From Clavibacter michiganensis (GTDB taxonomy: Bacteria; Actinomycetota; Actinomycetes; Actinomycetales; Microbacteriaceae): 64,000 bases of DNA. Below are positions 23,933 to 33,326 of the stretch, piece by piece. The position numbers and the translations under genes are program-made. A model generated the notes under the pieces. It made no database searches and had not been told where the DNA came from. It was given only the letters and a program-made list of their open reading frames with translations. Every line of letters begins with the position of its first letter. Positions within the stretch are counted from its first letter, which is position 1. Location: the NCBI RefSeq assembly GCF_016907085.1, contig NZ_JAFBBJ010000001.1, positions 992,001-1,056,000 of the forward strand, written 5' to 3'.

Positions 23933-24658
23933 TCAGCCCTCGACGTCGGCGGCCGGGAGGGCGTCGACCTCCCAGACCACCGGCTCCGCGAGGAACGGGT
24001 GCGTGGCGGGGTCCGGCGTCTGGAGGATCGTGCGCGGGACGTCGTGCCAGCGCAGCTCCGCGAGCTCCTGGCCGACGGGGACCGCGTAGACGACGCACTG
24101 CATCCGCTCCTCCACGTCGTGTCCGTCCTCCAGGCCGAGGTCGGGGACCTCGTAGGGGCACTCGGCGTCGTCGGAGATGCCGCCGAGCTGGCGCTGGATG
24201 ATGTCGACCTCGGTGCCGTCGGCGAGGAACGGGCGGAGGACCGGGCCGTTCTGCGGGCCGGCCTGGCCCTGGAGCCACCGGGTCTGCACGAACGCGAAGA
24301 AGGGGGTGCGGTCGGCGAACCGCGCGCCGTCCTCGTAGCCGGACCAGTAGGTGGGCTGCCCCTCGGCGACGCCCAGCAGTGTCGTCGCGACCACGTCGTC
24401 CGTCGCGCCGGTCTCGTCGACGCTCGGCAGGGCGACCACCTCGCCGAGGGCGACGCGCTGGCCGGGGGTGACCGTGGGCGCGGCGGCGGGGTCCATCGTC
24501 ACGGCGTCGAACGGCGGCGCGGGCGGGCCGTCGGGTCCGACGGAGCAGCCCGCCAGGAGGAGGGATGCGGCGAGCGCGGATCCGGTCGCGGCGAGCGCGG
24601 CGCGGCCGCGGGATCGACGGCGGGGACGGGCGGCGTGGACGGTGGTGCGGATGCTCAT
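23933..24658 (-). CDS. putative lipoprotein
   Basis: 241-aa exported protein. A basic, Arg-rich N-region is followed by a hydrophobic stretch and lipobox LAGC (about residue 38). The mature part begins with a Pro-rich linker and is beta-rich (VTPGQRVALGEVVALPSVDETG, TYWSGYEDGARFADRTPFFAFVQT). A Cys pair at DDAECPYEVP and EERMQCVVYAVP could form a disulfide. I do not recognise the family. GGGGAG lies 5 nt before ATG. Confidence 0.7.
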   Translation of the reverse strand: MSIRTTVHAARPRRRSRGRAALAATGSALAASLLLAGCSVGPDGPPAPPFDAVTMDPAAAPTVTPGQRVALGEVVALPSVDETGATDDVVATTLLGVAEGQPTYWSGYEDGARFADRTPFFAFVQTRWLQGQAGPQNGPVLRPFLADGTEVDIIQRQLGGISDDAECPYEVPDLGLEDGHDVEERMQCVVYAVPVGQELAELRWHDVPRTILQTPDPATHPFLAEPVVWEVDALPAADVEG

Positions 24659-24833
24659 GGTCTCCCCGGGTCTCCCTCCGAGCGTGGCAGCAGGGCCCGG
24701 ACCGCGGCAAGTCGGGGGCGCGCCGGCGGGGGCGCGGCCACGCGGATGCGAGGATCGCTGTCAGACCCCACGCCCGACCGCGCTCCCCCGGTGGATCCGC
24801 GGCCGTCGACCGGGACGCCCGCAGAGGAGATCC

Positions 24834-25745
24834 ATGGACCAGCCGACCGTCCGCTCCGTCGTGCCCGCCCGGACGCGCGACGACCTCGCCGCGCTCGGGC
24901 CGACCGTGGCGGCGCTCGCGGGCGGATCCGGCATCTTCGCCGAGCCGCACCCGCACCTCACGGGGCTGGTCGACCTGCAGGCGCTCGGCTGGCCGTCGCT
25001 CGTGGTCACGGACGACGGGCTCGAGATCGCGGCGACGTGCACCATCGCCGAGGTCGCCGGGATCGCGCCGCGGGACGGCTGGGCGGCGCACCCGCTGTTC
25101 CTCCAGGCCTGCACGGCGCTGTTCGGATCGACGAAGATCTGGCGGGTCGCGACGGTCGGCGGGAACGTCTGCTCGGCGCTGCCGGCCGGCCCGATGACGG
25201 CGCTCGCGTCCGCGCTCGACGCGGAGGCGCTGATCTGGCGGGCGGCCACCGCGGACGACCCCGCCCACGACGAGCGCATGCCCGTCTCCGAGCTCGTGAC
25301 CGGCGACCGGACCACCGCGCTCCGGCCGGGCGACGTGCTGCGGTCGATCCACGTCCCGGCGTCGTCGCTGCGCTCCCGGACGGCGTTCCGCAAGATCGCG
25401 CTGTCGCCCATCGGGCGCTCCGGGTCCGTGGTGATCGGCCGGCTCGACGAGGACGGCGCGTTCGCGCTCACCGTGACGGGCGCCACCCTGCGGCCCGAGC
25501 AGCTGCGCTACCAGGCCCTCCCCGCGGCGGAGGCGCTCGCGGACGACGTGCGGGCGATCGGATCCTGGTTCACCGACGCGCACGGGGCCGCGGACTGGCG
25601 CCGTGCGGTGAGCGCGCTGCTCGCGGAGGAGATCCGCGCGGAGCTGGCGGGCGATGCGGCGGGCTCGGGCGACGGGCCGGCATCCGGCGAGCGCGGCACC
25701 CCGCCCGGCGCCGCCACCACGACGACGGCAGGAGCACGCCCGTGA
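24834..25745 (+). CDS. xanthine dehydrogenase-like FAD-binding subunit
   Basis: 303-aa medium subunit of a molybdenum hydroxylase. It has the FAD pocket pattern AGGSGIFAEPHP (about 27-38; the family motif is A-G-G-x) and the second FAD segment KIWRVATVGGNVCSALPAGP (about residue 100). The middle carries DDPAHDERMPVSELV and SLRSRTAFRKIALSPIGRSG. It accepts electrons from the iron-sulfur centres of the partner encoded next, with which it overlaps by GTGA. AGAGGAG lies 5 nt before ATG 24834. Confidence 0.85.
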   Translation: MDQPTVRSVVPARTRDDLAALGPTVAALAGGSGIFAEPHPHLTGLVDLQALGWPSLVVTDDGLEIAATCTIAEVAGIAPRDGWAAHPLFLQACTALFGSTKIWRVATVGGNVCSALPAGPMTALASALDAEALIWRAATADDPAHDERMPVSELVTGDRTTALRPGDVLRSIHVPASSLRSRTAFRKIALSPIGRSGSVVIGRLDEDGAFALTVTGATLRPEQLRYQALPAAEALADDVRAIGSWFTDAHGAADWRRAVSALLAEEIRAELAGDAAGSGDGPASGERGTPPGAATTTTAGARP

Positions 25746-28621
25746 GCATGACCGTGGACGGCCGCGAGATCCCGGGAGAACCGGCCCCCGGCCAGAGCCT
25801 GCGCACCTGGCTGCGCGCGCACGAGGTCTTCAGCGTGAAGAAGGGCTGCGACTCCGGCGACTGCGGCGCGTGCTCCGTGCTCCTCGACGGCGAGGCCGTG
25901 CACTCGTGCATCCTGCCGGCGTTCCGGGCGGCGGGCCGGGAGGTCACGACGGCGGCAGGGCTCGGGACGCCGGGCGACCTGCATCCGGTGCAGGAGCGGT
26001 TCGTCGAGGCGGCGGGGTTCCAGTGCGGGTTCTGCACGCCCGGCATGGTCGTGACGGCGGCATCGCTCGGCGCGGACGACCTCGACGACCTGCCGCGCCT
26101 GATGAAGAGCAGCCTCTGCCGGTGCACGGGGTACCGGGCGATCGACGAGGCGATCCGCGGGGAGCACGGCGGCGCGGATCACGCGCACGCGGAGGGCTGC
26201 GGCGGGGCGCGGCCCGAGGGGCTGGGGCCGGTGCGGGCGACGGGATCCGCGTCCGCCGCCGGATCCGCCGCGACGGCCGAGGACGCCCGCACCGCCGAGC
26301 GCGCCCAGACCGGCCGCGTCGGCACGTCGCTGCACGCGCCCGCGAGCGAGCGCGTCGTCAGCGGCCTCGAGCCCTACACGCTCGACGTCGCGATCCCGGG
26401 CCTCCTGCACGCGAGCCTGGTGCGCAGCCCGCACCCGCACGCGCGCATCCGCTCCATCGACACGACGGAGGCGCTCGCGCTGCCGGGCGTGCACGCCGTG
26501 CTCACCCACCACGACTCCCCCGCGACGCTCTACTCGTCCGCCCGGCACGAGGACCGCTTCGACGATCCCGACGACAGCCGCGTCTTCGACGACGTGGTGC
26601 GGTTCCGCGGGCAGCGCGTGGCCGCCGTGATCGCCGACGAGGTCGGGATCGCGGAGGCCGCCGCGCGCCTGGTGCGGGTCGACTACGAGGTGCTCCCCGC
26701 CGTCTTCGACCCGGAGGAGGCGAGGCGGCCGGGGGCTCCCCTGGTGCACGGCGACAAGGATCCCGCCGTCTCGCGCCTCGCCGACCCGCAGCGCAACGTC
26801 GTCGCGGAGATGCACGGCGAGCACGGCGACGTGGCGGCCGGGCTCGCCCGCGCCGACGCGGTCGTCTGCGGCACGTGGTCGACGCACCGCGTCGCGCACA
26901 CGCACCTGGAGACGCACGCGACCGTCGGCTGGATGGAGGAGGGCCGCCTCGTGCTCCGCACCAGCTCGCAGGTGCCGTTCCTCGTGCAGCGCGAGATCTG
27001 CCGGCTGTTCGAGCTGGAGCCGGAGGAGGTGCGCGTCTTCACGGCGCGCGTCGGCGGCGGGTTCGGCGGCAAGCAGGAGATCCTCACCGAGGACGTCGTC
27101 ACCCTCGCCGTGCTCGCCACCGGCCGCCCGGTGCAGCTGGAGTTCACGCGGTCGGACGAGTTCACGCTCTCGCCCGCGCGGCACCCGATGCGGGTGGGCG
27201 TCACGGCCGGCGCGACCTCGGACGGCGTGCTCACGGCGCTCGCCGTCGACGTGCTCAGCGACACGGGCGCATACGGCAACCACGGGCCCGGCGTCATGTT
27301 CCACGGCTGCAACGAGTCGATCGCGCTCTACCGCTCGCCGGCCAAGCGCGTGGACGCGCAGAGCATCTACACGAACAACCTCCCGTCGGGCGCGTTCCGG
27401 GGCTACGGCCTCGGGCAGGTGATCTTCGCGATCGAGTCCGCGCTCGACGAGCTCGCGCGGGAGCTCGGCATCTCGGGCTTCGAGATCCGGCGCCGCAACG
27501 CCGTGGTGCCGGGCGACCCGCTGATCATCACGCACGCCGAGGGCCCGGACCTCGGCTTCGGCGGCAGCTACGGGCTCGACCAGTGCCTCGACCTCGCCGA
27601 GCAGGCGCTCCGCGACGGCGGCGGGGATCCGGTGCCCGCCGGCGACCGCTGGCTCGTGGGCGAGGGCATGGCCGCGGCGATGATCGCCACCATGCCGCCG
27701 CGCGGGCACTTCGCCGACGTGACGGTGGCGATGGCCGCCGACGGGGTCGTCACGGTGTCGGTCGGCACGGCCGAGTTCGGCAACGGCACGACCACCGTGC
27801 ACGCGCAGCTCGCCGCGACCGCGCTCGGCACGACGCCCGACCGGATCCGCATCCGCCAGTCCGACACCGACGTCACCCGCTACGACACGGGCGCGTTCGG
27901 CTCCGCGGGCACGGTCGTCGCGGGCAAGGCCGTGCACCGGGCCGCCGTCGCGCTCGCCGGCCTGCTGCGGGAGGCGGCCGCCGCGCGCACGGGGATCGCC
28001 GCGGACGCGTTCGCGCTCACGCCGGACGCGCTCGTCGCCGACGGCGTGCAAGTGCTGATCGCCGAGCTCATCGGCCCCGACGGCCTCGCCGCCCAGGCTC
28101 ACGAGGACGGCGCGCTCCGCTCCCTCGCGTTCAACGTGCACGCGTTCCGGGTGGCGGTGGATCCCGCGACGGGCGAGGTCCGCATCCTCCGCTCGGTGCA
28201 GGCCGTCGACGCGGGCACCGTGCTCAACCCCGCGCAGCTGCGCGGCCAGGTCGAGGGCGGGACGGCGCAGGCGCTCGGCACGGCCATGTACGAGGAGGTC
28301 GTGCACGACGGCGAGGGGCGGATCCTCACGGACGTGCTGCGGAACTACCACATCCCCCAGCTCGCCGACCTGCCGGTGACCGAGGTGCTGTTCGCCGACA
28401 CGCACGACGACAACGGGCCGCACGGCGCGAAGTCGATGAGCGAGGCGCCCTACAACCCGGTCGCGCCCGCGCTCGCGAACGCGGTGCGCGACGCCATCGG
28501 GATCCGGCCGCACGACCTGCCGATGTCGCGGGACCGCGTGTGGCGGCTCCTGCACGGCGGCGGGCCGCAGCCGCGGTTCGACAGCCCGACGACGCTCGGG
28601 GAGCGCGGGACGCGGGAGTAG
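25742..28621 (+). CDS. xanthine dehydrogenase-like fused 2Fe-2S and molybdopterin subunit
   Basis: 959 aa from GTG 25742. Residues 1-140 bind two 2Fe-2S clusters: Cys36, 41, 44 and 56 (KKGCDSGDCGACSVLLDGEAVHSC) and Cys95, 98, 126, 128 (CGFCTPG, LCRCTGY). After a low-complexity linker (140-195) comes the molybdenum domain, with VGGGFGGKQE (about residue 440), AFRGYG and, near the end, a KSMSEAPYNP segment supplying the active-site Glu. Family members hydroxylate purines or aldehydes. The purine neighbourhood (XdhC, guanine deaminase) favours hypoxanthine/xanthine oxidation. The 2Fe-2S domain joined directly to the Mo subunit, with FAD on a separate protein, differs from the usual three-subunit or XdhA/XdhB layouts. 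Confidence 0.85.
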   Translation: MSMTVDGREIPGEPAPGQSLRTWLRAHEVFSVKKGCDSGDCGACSVLLDGEAVHSCILPAFRAAGREVTTAAGLGTPGDLHPVQERFVEAAGFQCGFCTPGMVVTAASLGADDLDDLPRLMKSSLCRCTGYRAIDEAIRGEHGGADHAHAEGCGGARPEGLGPVRATGSASAAGSAATAEDARTAERAQTGRVGTSLHAPASERVVSGLEPYTLDVAIPGLLHASLVRSPHPHARIRSIDTTEALALPGVHAVLTHHDSPATLYSSARHEDRFDDPDDSRVFDDVVRFRGQRVAAVIADEVGIAEAAARLVRVDYEVLPAVFDPEEARRPGAPLVHGDKDPAVSRLADPQRNVVAEMHGEHGDVAAGLARADAVVCGTWSTHRVAHTHLETHATVGWMEEGRLVLRTSSQVPFLVQREICRLFELEPEEVRVFTARVGGGFGGKQEILTEDVVTLAVLATGRPVQLEFTRSDEFTLSPARHPMRVGVTAGATSDGVLTALAVDVLSDTGAYGNHGPGVMFHGCNESIALYRSPAKRVDAQSIYTNNLPSGAFRGYGLGQVIFAIESALDELARELGISGFEIRRRNAVVPGDPLIITHAEGPDLGFGGSYGLDQCLDLAEQALRDGGGDPVPAGDRWLVGEGMAAAMIATMPPRGHFADVTVAMAADGVVTVSVGTAEFGNGTTTVHAQLAATALGTTPDRIRIRQSDTDVTRYDTGAFGSAGTVVAGKAVHRAAVALAGLLREAAAARTGIAADAFALTPDALVADGVQVLIAELIGPDGLAAQAHEDGALRSLAFNVHAFRVAVDPATGEVRILRSVQAVDAGTVLNPAQLRGQVEGGTAQALGTAMYEEVVHDGEGRILTDVLRNYHIPQLADLPVTEVLFADTHDDNGPHGAKSMSEAPYNPVAPALANAVRDAIGIRPHDLPMSRDRVWRLLHGGGPQPRFDSPTTLGERGTRE

Positions 28622-28632
28622 CCGCGGGGCGA

Positions 28633-29919
28633 TCAGGCGGCGACGCGGCGCCGCCGGGCCACCACGACCGCGCGCCCGACCACGCCGACCAGCAGCACGC
28701 CGACCCCCACCGCGATCGACGCCGCGGGCAGCGTGGCCACGAGCACCAGGCAGCCGACGACGCCGAGCACCTGCAGCGCCTTCGGGTACCGACGGTGCGC
28801 GCGCTCCTGCGTGAACGCGGCGGCGTTGGCGACCACGTAGTACAGCAGCACGCCGAAGGACGAGAAGCCGACGACGCCGCGGAGGTCCACCGTGAGCACG
28901 AGCGCGACGACGACCACGGCCACCGCGATCTCGGCCCGCTGCGGTACCCGGTACCGCGGGTGCACGACCGCGAGCCCGCGCGGCAGGTCGCCCTCGCGCG
29001 CCATCGCGAGCGACGTGCGCCCGATCCCGGCGAGGAGCGCGAGCAGCGCGCCGAGGCACGCGGCCGCGGCCCCGACGCCGACGACCGGCACCGCCCACGC
29101 CCAGCCCGCGTCGCGCACGACGTCGGCGAGCGGCGCGGTGGATCCGCCGAGCCGCGCCTCCCCGAGCACCCCGAGGAGCGTCACGGCCACGAGCGCGTAG
29201 ACGACGAGCGCGCCACCGAGCGCCAGGAGGATCGCGCGCGGGATGGTGCGCGCGGGATCCCGCACCTCCTCGCCCATGGTCGCGATGCGCGCGTACCCCG
29301 CGAAGGCGAAGAACAGGAGTCCGGCGGATTGGAGGACGCCGTACGGGGTGGTGTCGACGACGCCGGTGACCGGGTCCGCGCCGGCGGTCGGTCCGCCCGC
29401 GAGGAGGCCGGCGACCAGCACGAGCGCGATCACCGCGAGGACCACCGTGATGATCACGCGGGCGAGCCGCGCCGTGCGGGTCACGCCGAGGCAGCCGACC
29501 ACCGCCAGGGCGACGACGGCGAGCGCGGCGACGGGCCGCTGCCACGCGGCGGGCACCGCGTACGCGGCGAAGGTCAGGGCCATGGCCGCGCAGCTCGCGG
29601 TCTTGCCGATGACGAACGACCAGCCCGCGAGGAAGCCCGGCCACTCCCCCAGCCGCTCCCGGCCGTAGAGGTAGGAGCCGCCGGACGACGGGTAGCGGGC
29701 CGCGAGCTGGGCGGATGCGGTGGCGTTGGAGAAGGCGACGACCGCCGCGATCGCGAGGCCGAGGAGCAGGCCGGAACCTGCCGCGCGGGCGGCGGCGGGC
29801 ATGACCGCGAATATCCCGGCGCCGATCATCGCGCCGAGGCCGAGCACGGTGGCGTCGAGGAGGCCGAGGCGGCGGGCGAGGCCGGGCTGCGGCGCGGCGG
29901 ATGCGGATGCGGCGGTCAT
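28633..29919 (-). CDS. APC-superfamily permease
   Basis: 428-aa transporter with about 12 helices. The first helix region LLDATVLGLGAMIGAGIFAVMP holds the G-x-G-x-G unwound site typical of amino-acid/polyamine/organocation carriers; ARYPSSGGSYLYGRERLG follows helix 2. Family members move amino acids, polyamines or organic cations with protons. It overlaps xdhC by 4 bp and converges on the XDH-like genes with 11 bp between stops. A purine-linked substrate is possible but not a family trait. Confidence 0.83.
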   Translation of the reverse strand: MTAASASAAPQPGLARRLGLLDATVLGLGAMIGAGIFAVMPAAARAAGSGLLLGLAIAAVVAFSNATASAQLAARYPSSGGSYLYGRERLGEWPGFLAGWSFVIGKTASCAAMALTFAAYAVPAAWQRPVAALAVVALAVVGCLGVTRTARLARVIITVVLAVIALVLVAGLLAGGPTAGADPVTGVVDTTPYGVLQSAGLLFFAFAGYARIATMGEEVRDPARTIPRAILLALGGALVVYALVAVTLLGVLGEARLGGSTAPLADVVRDAGWAWAVPVVGVGAAAACLGALLALLAGIGRTSLAMAREGDLPRGLAVVHPRYRVPQRAEIAVAVVVVALVLTVDLRGVVGFSSFGVLLYYVVANAAAFTQERAHRRYPKALQVLGVVGCLVLVATLPAASIAVGVGVLLVGVVGRAVVVARRRRVAA

Positions 29920-31022
29920 GCGGTCTCCCCGTGGATCGGCCCGGTGGTCGTCGTGAGCGGCGCACCCGCGGCGCCGGCGCGCGCGGCCAGCACCTCCGCG
30001 AGGATCGAGACGGCCGTCTCCTGCGGCGTGCTCGCGCCGATGTCGAGGCCGATGGGCGAGCGCAGGCGCGCGAGCTCCGCGTCCGTCACGCCCTCCTCCA
30101 CGAGGAGAGCGCGGCGACGCACGTCGGTGGCGCGGGATCCCATCGCCCCGACGAACGCGACCGGCAGGCGGAGCGCGGCGACGAGCAGCGGCACGTCGAA
30201 GCGGTCGTCGTGGGTGAGCACGCAGATCACGGTGCGGGCGTCGACCTCGGTGCGCGCGAGGTACTCGTCCGGCCACTCGGCGACGACCTCGTGCGCCGTC
30301 GGGAAGCGCGCCCGCGTCGCGAAGGCCGGTCGGGCGTCGCACACGGTGACGCGGTAGCCGAGCAGCGCTGCCGCGTCGGCGAGGGCGGCGGAGAAGTCGA
30401 CGGCGCCGAAGACGAGGAGCCGGGGCGGCGGGGCGGCGACGAGGTGGAGGACGCGCAGCGGGCCGTCGGCGCAGTCGACCTCCGTCGTGCCCGAGCGGCC
30501 GGCGGCGAGGCGGGCGGCGAGCTCGGCGCGGATCCGGCGGGCGGGGTCGGCGCCCACGGCCGCATCCACCGCGGCGTCGGGCGCGCTCGTGATCCAGGTG
30601 CCGACGGCCGGCCCCTCCAGCACGAGCGCGAGCGACGCGGCACGGCCGGCGCGGGCGTCCTCGAGGGCCGAGCGCACGGCGTCGCACACGGGCGACCGCG
30701 CGTCGCCGGCGGGCGCGACCTCCACGACCACCACGCCGATCCGACCGCCGCACGTGAGGCCTACCTGGAACGCGTCGTCGTCGCTGACGCCGAAGGACGT
30801 GAGCGCGGGCATCCCGTCGTCGAGCACGCCGGTCGCGACCTCGACGACCGCGCCCTCCACGCATCCGCCGGAGATGGATCCGATGACGCGGCCCCCGTCG
30901 TCGACCGCCATCGCGGTGCCCGCCGTCCGCGGGGCACTGCCGAGCACGTCCGTGACGCACGCGACGGCGAGGCGGCGGCCGTCGGCGAGGGCGTCGAGCA
31001 CCTCGGCGGCGATCTCGAGCAC
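29916..31022 (-). CDS. xdhC: XdhC/CoxI-family molybdenum-cofactor maturation protein
   Basis: 368-aa chaperone that binds and inserts (sulfurated) molybdenum cofactor into xanthine-dehydrogenase-type enzymes. The N-terminal domain has VACVTDVLGSAPRTAGTAMAV and the conserved GSISGGCVEGAV Cys. The C-terminal half is a Rossmann-type XdhC_C domain (LLVFGAVDFSAALADAA, then VICVLTHDDRFDVPLLVAAL, then FVGAMGSRAT). It is transcribed towards the XDH-like genes on the opposite strand and shares an operon with the APC permease. Confidence 0.9.
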   Translation of the reverse strand: MLEIAAEVLDALADGRRLAVACVTDVLGSAPRTAGTAMAVDDGGRVIGSISGGCVEGAVVEVATGVLDDGMPALTSFGVSDDDAFQVGLTCGGRIGVVVVEVAPAGDARSPVCDAVRSALEDARAGRAASLALVLEGPAVGTWITSAPDAAVDAAVGADPARRIRAELAARLAAGRSGTTEVDCADGPLRVLHLVAAPPPRLLVFGAVDFSAALADAAALLGYRVTVCDARPAFATRARFPTAHEVVAEWPDEYLARTEVDARTVICVLTHDDRFDVPLLVAALRLPVAFVGAMGSRATDVRRRALLVEEGVTDAELARLRSPIGLDIGASTPQETAVSILAEVLAARAGAAGAPLTTTTGPIHGETA

Positions 31023-31208
31023 GGCACCTCCGGGACGGGCGCGCCGATGGTCGGGCGCGGAACGGGCGGGAGGGCGGTGGCCCGCGGGATCGCGATGGTA
31101 CCGCCCGCGTCAAGCCTCGCACGGCCCCTGCGTAGGGTGGGACGCGGATGCCGGGGGGATCCTCCCGCGGTGTCGCGCGCCGCATCCGGCGCCGCCAGAG
31201 GGGGACCC

Positions 31209-31838
31209 ATGACGTCGACCGCACCCGATCGCCCGCAGCCGATGTTCCGGCGGATCCGCCGCGCGTGGGCCGATGCGCCCGCGGTCGTGCAGGTGCTCGC
31301 CGTCGCCGTGGTCTACTTCGGCTTCCTGACCCTCATCGACTTCGCCGGGTGGAACGAGGTCGGGTTCGCCCTGCTCCTCCGCGCCGGCCTCGCGCTCGTG
31401 TTCGGCGCGCTGATGATCGGCTCGCGCCGCATCCGCGGCCGACGCTCGGCCCGCACCCCCAGCTGGGTCGAGGTGTCGGAGGCCACCGAGGACGGGGAGC
31501 TCCCGGCGGATGCGGACCCCGGCGCCTGGCTCGCGGCGCTGGAGCGACGCCGCGCCGAGATCCGGCAGGAGGCGTGGCTCGTGCCGATCGCGCTGGTCGT
31601 CGTCGTGGCCCTGACCTTCCTGAACGGCGCGAGCGCGGACCGCGCCGTCGCGGGGATCGTGTTCCTCGCGGTCTTCGTCTCCTGGGCCGCCGTGCTGATC
31701 GTCTCGCGCACCCGCCGCCGCGACGCCGTCGACGCCCTGCTCATCCCGCTGCAGGAGTCGGCGCGCGCCGACGAGGAGCGTCGCGCCGGCTGGGCGCCGC
31801 CGTCCTCGGAAGACCGCATTCCCCCGGCTGCTGGATAA
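31209..31838 (+). CDS. membrane protein, first of three tandem paralogues
   Basis: 209 aa with two hydrophobic hairpins (about residues 20-62 and 119-157). Between them is a cytoplasmic loop WVEVSEATEDGELPADADPGAWLAALERRRAEIR, followed by W-L-x-P and a V-rich helix; a charged VDALLIPLQE tail follows. The same order (helix pair, G-x-LP-x-DAD-P-x-AW loop, helix pair, R-x-x-DxLL tail) appears in the next two genes. No known family recognised. TAGGGT at 31133 may be the -10; the leader is about 65 nt. Confidence 0.68.
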   Translation: MTSTAPDRPQPMFRRIRRAWADAPAVVQVLAVAVVYFGFLTLIDFAGWNEVGFALLLRAGLALVFGALMIGSRRIRGRRSARTPSWVEVSEATEDGELPADADPGAWLAALERRRAEIRQEAWLVPIALVVVVALTFLNGASADRAVAGIVFLAVFVSWAAVLIVSRTRRRDAVDALLIPLQESARADEERRAGWAPPSSEDRIPPAAG

Positions 31839-31839
31839 T
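31834..31839 (+). promoter_or_regulatory. -10-like element GATAAT
   Basis: GATAAT overlaps the stop codon of the first paralogue and lies 48 nt before micro-ORF 31888 and 86 nt before the second paralogue. One of the most A+T-rich hexamers in the window. Confidence 0.4.
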
Positions 31840-31887
31840 GTGCAGCGCGCGCGACGACCGGGCGCCCCGCGAATCCGAGGAGCGACC

Positions 31888-31929
31888 ATGACCCCGACGA
31901 CCCGCCGCGCGTCCGGCCCCACCGCATGA
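31888..31929 (+). CDS. micro-ORF coupled to the second paralogue
   Basis: ATG 31888 preceded by GAGGAG, encoding MTPTTRRASGPTA; its TGA overlaps ATG 31926 of the next gene (ATGA). The downstream gene has no ribosome site of its own, so translation is probably by coupling. Existence of the peptide is not proved. Confidence 0.4.
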   Translation: MTPTTRRASGPTA

Positions 31930-32534
31930 AGGCCCTGTCGGACCGGTTCCAGCGGGCTCCCCTCGGGATCGTCTTCCTGGTCCTCGCGGCCATCGTCTTC
32001 GTCGTCCGCACCCTGGTCGGGCCCCTCCTGCTCGACGACGCCCTGTCGCCCGGCCGCACGATCGCGACCCTCGTCAGCTCGCTGCTCATCGCCGGCGTCA
32101 TGACGTTCGTCGTCGCGCGTCAGCGCCGTCGCAGCGGCGGCGCCGACACGATGGCCGACGTGACCACGTCGCTGAAGACCCGGCAGCTCCCGCTCGATGC
32201 CGACCCCGCCGCGTGGATCCCGGCCCTCGAGTGGCGGCGCCGGCAGTTCCGGCGCTCGCTGTGGCTGATGCCCGTGCTCGTCGTGGTGCTGGTCGCGATG
32301 GGCGTCGCGGCGGCCCTGCTGGTCCCCGGCTCCCCCGCCGGCTGGATCATCGTGGTCGTCTTCCTCGCCCTCGGCATCGTCAGCGTGGTGCAGGCCCGCC
32401 GCACCATCCCCCGCATCGACGACCTGCTGCGCCAGTTCCGCGAGCGCGACGGGGCCCGGGCCGACGCGGATTACGCCGGCGACACCGGCGACGCGACCCG
32501 GCGGGCTCCCACGAGCCCGGCGGCGGGCGCCTGA
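31926..32534 (+). CDS. membrane protein, second of three tandem paralogues
   Basis: 202 aa. Two helices at about residues 12-65, loop TRQLPLDADPAAWIPALEWRRRQFRRSLWLMPVLVVV, two further helices (about 115-155), then RRTIPRIDDLLRQFRERDG. Compared with its neighbours it keeps LP-x-DADP-x-AW, the E-x-RR pair, W-L-x-P and I-D-x-LL. Basic loops suggest both termini face the cytoplasm. Function unknown; it may form a hetero-oligomer with the flanking paralogues. The start is fixed by the ATGA overlap with the micro-ORF. Confidence 0.65.
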   Translation: MKALSDRFQRAPLGIVFLVLAAIVFVVRTLVGPLLLDDALSPGRTIATLVSSLLIAGVMTFVVARQRRRSGGADTMADVTTSLKTRQLPLDADPAAWIPALEWRRRQFRRSLWLMPVLVVVLVAMGVAAALLVPGSPAGWIIVVVFLALGIVSVVQARRTIPRIDDLLRQFRERDGARADADYAGDTGDATRRAPTSPAAGA

Positions 32535-32547
32535 TCCGTCTCCGCCC

Positions 32548-33180
32548 GTGACCGGCCCGACGAACCCCGCGCGTGGCCGAGTCTGGCGCGCCCGCCGGTT
32601 CGCCGACCGCCACCCCGCGGTGCCCGCCCTGGCCGCCGCTGCCGCCTACGCGGGGATCACGCTCTACTCGCGCGCCGCGTTCGGGCACGAGGCGAGCGGC
32701 GACCGGATCCTCGGGACCCTCACCGTGGCCCTGCTCGCGGCCGCCGTCCTGACGCTCGTCCTCGCGCGTCGCCGACGCGGCGGCCGTCCCCTCCTGCGGT
32801 GGATCGACGTCTCCGAGGCGATCGACGCCGGGCAGCTGCCCACGGACGCCGAGGACGACGCGGACGCCTGGCGATTCCTCCTGCTCCGCCGCCGCGAGGT
32901 GCACGACCAGCTCGGCGGACCGTGGGCGGTGCTCGTCGCGGCCGTGCTCCTCGTCGGCACGATCGCGCTCGGGGTGCTCGGCGGGCCGCCGTGCGCCTGG
33001 ACGCTGCCGGCGGTCCTCGCCGCGATGGTCGCGGGCATGGCCGTCGTGCGACGCCGTCGGCTCGAGCGGATCGACGCCCTGCTCCAGCCGCTGCTCGCGG
33101 AGGAGGCCCGGAGAGCGGCACGGCACGACGGCGACGGCCTCGACGACGGCCGGGACGACGAGCCGCGGGCGCACGAGTAG
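32548..33180 (+). CDS. membrane protein, third of three tandem paralogues
   Basis: 210 aa from GTG 32548, 13 nt after the previous stop. Helices at about 28-48 and 56-75; loop WIDVSEAIDAGQLPTDAEDDADAWRFLLLRRREV, closest to the first paralogue (WVEVSEATEDGELPADAD); helices about 128-165; tail LERIDALLQPLLAEEAR. The two genes 31209 and 32548 share the W-[VI]-[ED]-VSEA motif, which the middle one has lost (MADVTTSLKT). No enzymatic motif. Confidence 0.65.
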   Translation: MTGPTNPARGRVWRARRFADRHPAVPALAAAAAYAGITLYSRAAFGHEASGDRILGTLTVALLAAAVLTLVLARRRRGGRPLLRWIDVSEAIDAGQLPTDAEDDADAWRFLLLRRREVHDQLGGPWAVLVAAVLLVGTIALGVLGGPPCAWTLPAVLAAMVAGMAVVRRRRLERIDALLQPLLAEEARRAARHDGDGLDDGRDDEPRAHE

Positions 33181-33326
33181 GACGGCTTCCTGAGCGCGGC
33201 CGTCCCGCGCGGCGTGTCGGATGCCCGCCGGTCGCCCGCGGTCGACCATCGTCCGGGGAACGCGCCCGCTGCGCCGCCGTCCCGCCGCCCCTCACCGTCA
33301 CGCACCATCCGAGCGAACGGATCCGC

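Noticed and set aside
23837..25741. N-terminal extension of the fused XDH-like gene back to 23837
   Set aside because: It would overlap the FAD-subunit gene and a lipoprotein gene; the real start, GTG 25742, lies 35 codons before the first iron-sulfur Cys and overlaps the upstream stop.
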